From CAYNEO01 sp964396245 (lineage in GTDB: Bacteria > Zixibacteria > MSB-5A5 > GN15 > FEB-12), in contig CAYNEO010000012.1 in NCBI GenBank assembly GCA_964396245.1, positions 13,651 to 77,650 of the forward strand: DNA of 64,000 nucleotides, in the 5' to 3' direction. Of the stretch, positions 62,442-64,000 are shown piece after piece. Below the pieces are notes generated by a model. The model saw only the letters and a program-made list of their open reading frames with translations. It did not search any database and was not told the DNA's origin. Position numbers and translations under genes: made by a program. Within the stretch, counting starts at the first letter, position 1, and every line of letters begins with the position of its first letter.

Positions 62442-63059
62442 ATGCTCCACTGGAATGACTACATACAGATATTTACGGCTATTGTCGTGATAGTCAATCC
62501 GCTCGCCGCCATCCCCGTCTTTATCGGTCTTACCAAAGGTCAGGACAAAGCCGGGCGGAAAAAGGCCGCGCACATAGCGGCGCTGGCGGTGGCGATTATC
62601 CTCTCGATTGCTGCCTTGCTCGGACAATGGATACTCAAGCTTTTCAACATAGGCATCCCGTCATTTCGTATTGCCGGGGGAATTTTGCTGCTGTTGATGT
62701 CAATCAGTATGTTGCGTGCCGGCCGGAGTCCGATAAGCGGATCGGACGATTCCGACGAGGATGCCGCCGTGGTGCCGCTCGCCATGCCGCTGATGGCCGG
62801 ACCGGCCGCCATCAGCACCGTCATCATTTACGCCCACAAGACAAACGGATGGACCGACATGGCCTTCCTGGTCGTCACCTGTCTGGTAACCGCGCTGATT
62901 GCCTGGATAGCCCTGCGCACCGCCGACCCCGTGTCAAGGCTGCTCGGACATACCGGCATCAACATCGCCGTGCGTATCATGGGACTGCTGCTTGCCGCCA
63001 TATCGATTTCGTTTATTACCGAAGGCCTCGCCGAGATCTTCCCACACTGGACCAAATAA
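62442..63059 (+). CDS. MarC-family membrane protein
   Basis: 205 residues with six membrane helices. Family motifs: IVVIVNPLAAIPVFIGLT near the start, GIPSFRIAGGILLLLMSISML in the second third, and AVVPLAMPLMAGPAAISTVI. GAGGAGT precedes ATG 62442. The MarC/SNARE-like family is widespread, and its function is unsettled (a role in multiple antibiotic resistance was proposed and later doubted). Confidence 0.9.
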   Translation: MLHWNDYIQIFTAIVVIVNPLAAIPVFIGLTKGQDKAGRKKAAHIAALAVAIILSIAALLGQWILKLFNIGIPSFRIAGGILLLLMSISMLRAGRSPISGSDDSDEDAAVVPLAMPLMAGPAAISTVIIYAHKTNGWTDMAFLVVTCLVTALIAWIALRTADPVSRLLGHTGINIAVRIMGLLLAAISISFITEGLAEIFPHWTK

Positions 63060-63068
63060 CGCCGGCAA

Positions 63069-63503
63069 TCAGCTCTCGCTCGACCGTCGCGACATCAGCG
63101 AGTCGAGCGAGTAACGACCGGCGCCGCTTACCAGAAGAGTCAGAAAAACCACGAGATACACAAGCGCCAGTTCCTGCCTGCCTAACGGATCGGCGCCATG
63201 TATGATGAAAGCGGCTGTTGACATCGTAATGATCAGGGGAATGGTCGCCAGTCGTGTCAGAAAACCGAAAATGATCGCCGTCGAACAAAAGAATTCCGCA
63301 AAGATCGCAAGGACCAGGCTGGCCGTCGCGCCAAATCCGTAGGGGTCGGCGAACTTCGTCGCGTATTCCGCAAAATTCGACAGCTTGACCCAGCCGTGAC
63401 CGAACAACATAAACGAACCGGTCCCGACCCGGAGAACAAGCAGCCCCCACGCCCGAAGGATCGTGTCCCTGGACTCACTGGAGATCAAAAGAACTTGTTT
63501 CAT
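63069..63503 (-). CDS. DoxX-family membrane protein
   Basis: 144 residues with four helices: LLVLRVGTGSFMLFGHGWVKL, then LVLAIFAEFFCSTAIIFGF, LATIPLIITMSTAAFIIH and ELALVYLVVFLTLLVSGAG. The FxxHGxxKL beginning is typical of DoxX proteins, some of which take part in thiosulfate oxidation or redox homeostasis. The gene converges on the MarC-family gene, 9 bases apart. The 137-base gap after it is empty. Confidence 0.86.
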   Translation of the reverse strand: MKQVLLISSESRDTILRAWGLLVLRVGTGSFMLFGHGWVKLSNFAEYATKFADPYGFGATASLVLAIFAEFFCSTAIIFGFLTRLATIPLIITMSTAAFIIHGADPLGRQELALVYLVVFLTLLVSGAGRYSLDSLMSRRSSES

Positions 63504-63640
63504 GCAAGAAATATCCCGGTGAAATGCTATTGCTAGTTACAAACAATAACGAATCGGCCGACACGAGTCAGATGCGATAGTCGACCGATCTCGTCTTGTT
63601 TAATAACCACCGGCAGCCATTGTCGGTTCCGGACATGATC

Positions 63641-64000
63641 CTACAGCCCCATCACCCGGAGATCCGCCGAATGCTCGATCTTCACCGAAAACCGGTACTC
63701 CCCGGTCTCCTGCGGCGCCAGGGTCACCAGCCAGACAGCTCGCTCTTCATCGGCGTCATCGGTCAGCTCCGGCTCGATATCATCAATTCTGACCTTGATA
63801 CGGTCATCGCGGCTGACCGGAAAAGGCTCCTCCAGCCTGATAGTCCGATTGCCGGAGGCGTGATTGGTGAGAACGATCTTGACCGCGTGATACTTCTTGA
63901 GCTTGTCGCCGTCGTGTTCAACCCGGGAATCAACAATTTCCCGCTTGACCTCGATCCCGTCGTCGCGACCGAACGGAAGGGTGAATTCCTGCCCCGGTGC
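63641..64000 (-). CDS. 3' end of a DUF4139-domain protein (cut by window edge)
   Basis: The last 119 codons before TAG at 63641 are open to the window edge. The peptide begins APGQEFTLPFGRDDGIEVKR, continues with KKYHAVKIVLTNHASGNRTI and ends SADLRVMGL. The PG-F-L-FG-DD-I-V-R segment is the characteristic end of DUF4139 (MuiA-like) proteins. The start and most of the protein lie outside the window. Confidence 0.75.
   Translation of the reverse strand, partial: APGQEFTLPFGRDDGIEVKREIVDSRVEHDGDKLKKYHAVKIVLTNHASGNRTIRLEEPFPVSRDDRIKVRIDDIEPELTDDADEERAVWLVTLAPQETGEYRFSVKIEHSADLRVMGL

Overview
The window looks like one contig end of an uncultivated, Gram-negative, anaerobic or facultative bacterium. 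Base composition is moderately GC-rich throughout. Clues to lineage: multiheme c-type cytochromes, a tiny secreted protein ending in a PNPFN-type sorting domain, a TPR-bearing Ser/Thr kinase of the kind common in FCB-group genomes, DUF2089/SHOCT-like regulators, two sigma-54 activators, and TolC/lipoprotein/TonB-type outer-membrane parts. A member of the FCB superphylum (for example a Zixibacteria-like lineage) is my best inference. No rRNA, tRNA or universal marker gene is present, so this is not proven. I see no CRISPR array, insertion sequence, prophage or integrase.

Layout. 0.1-2.2 kb: a secreted transglutaminase-like protein. 2.2-13.2 kb (all minus strand): a signalling and redox cluster. 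Read 5' to 3' it holds a sigma-54 activator with a PAS sensor, an intergenic space with two GTTGC/GCAAC palindromes and a -24/-12 promoter, a NifX-type protein, then four genes for an Hmc/Tmc-like membrane redox complex (HdrD-like CCG protein, cytochrome b, ferredoxin-like protein, NrfD fused to a six-heme cytochrome). These are followed directly by a PAS histidine kinase, three receiver-only response regulators and a CheC phosphatase. 13.3-16.8 kb: a DUF2089/SHOCT operon and an SLC12-like cation-chloride transporter. 16.9-20.2 kb: a glycyl-radical enzyme and its activase. 20.4-24.3 kb: a Ser/Thr kinase interrupted by an in-frame TGA, a sorting-domain mini-protein and a methyltransferase. 24.6-31.3 kb: a P-type H+-ATPase-like pump and a MacA/MacB-like exporter with a Spy-like protein. 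31.5-38 kb: a GH63-type glycosidase, a VOC protein, a BlaI/M56 repressor-sensor pair with two perfect operators, and an ADP-ribosylglycohydrolase.

38-45.7 kb: a DUF1444 protein, a pirin, then a second sigma-54 unit. Here an activator gene (GAF-PAS-AAA-Fis) lies just upstream of tandem repeats and a near-consensus -24/-12 promoter that faces a three-gene mddA operon (methanethiol S-methyltransferase). A secreted esterase-TPR protein follows. 45.7-49.6 kb: an EmrA/EmrB/TolC-type export operon. 50-57.2 kb: hydrolase, methyltransferase, two radical-SAM enzymes, a lipoprotein and a long gene-poor stretch (52.6-53.4 kb). 57.5-64 kb: aldo-keto reductase, a membrane protein overlapping a small winged-helix regulator, cytochrome c, an HtrA protease, MarC and DoxX family membrane proteins, and the 3' end of a DUF4139 gene cut by the window edge.

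The most notable pattern is that two separate loci share one architecture: sigma-54 activator gene, then palindromic or tandem sites at about -95 to -150, then a -24/-12 promoter, then the target operon. One target is a redox complex with its own two-component pathway. The other is a volatile-sulfur methyltransferase operon.
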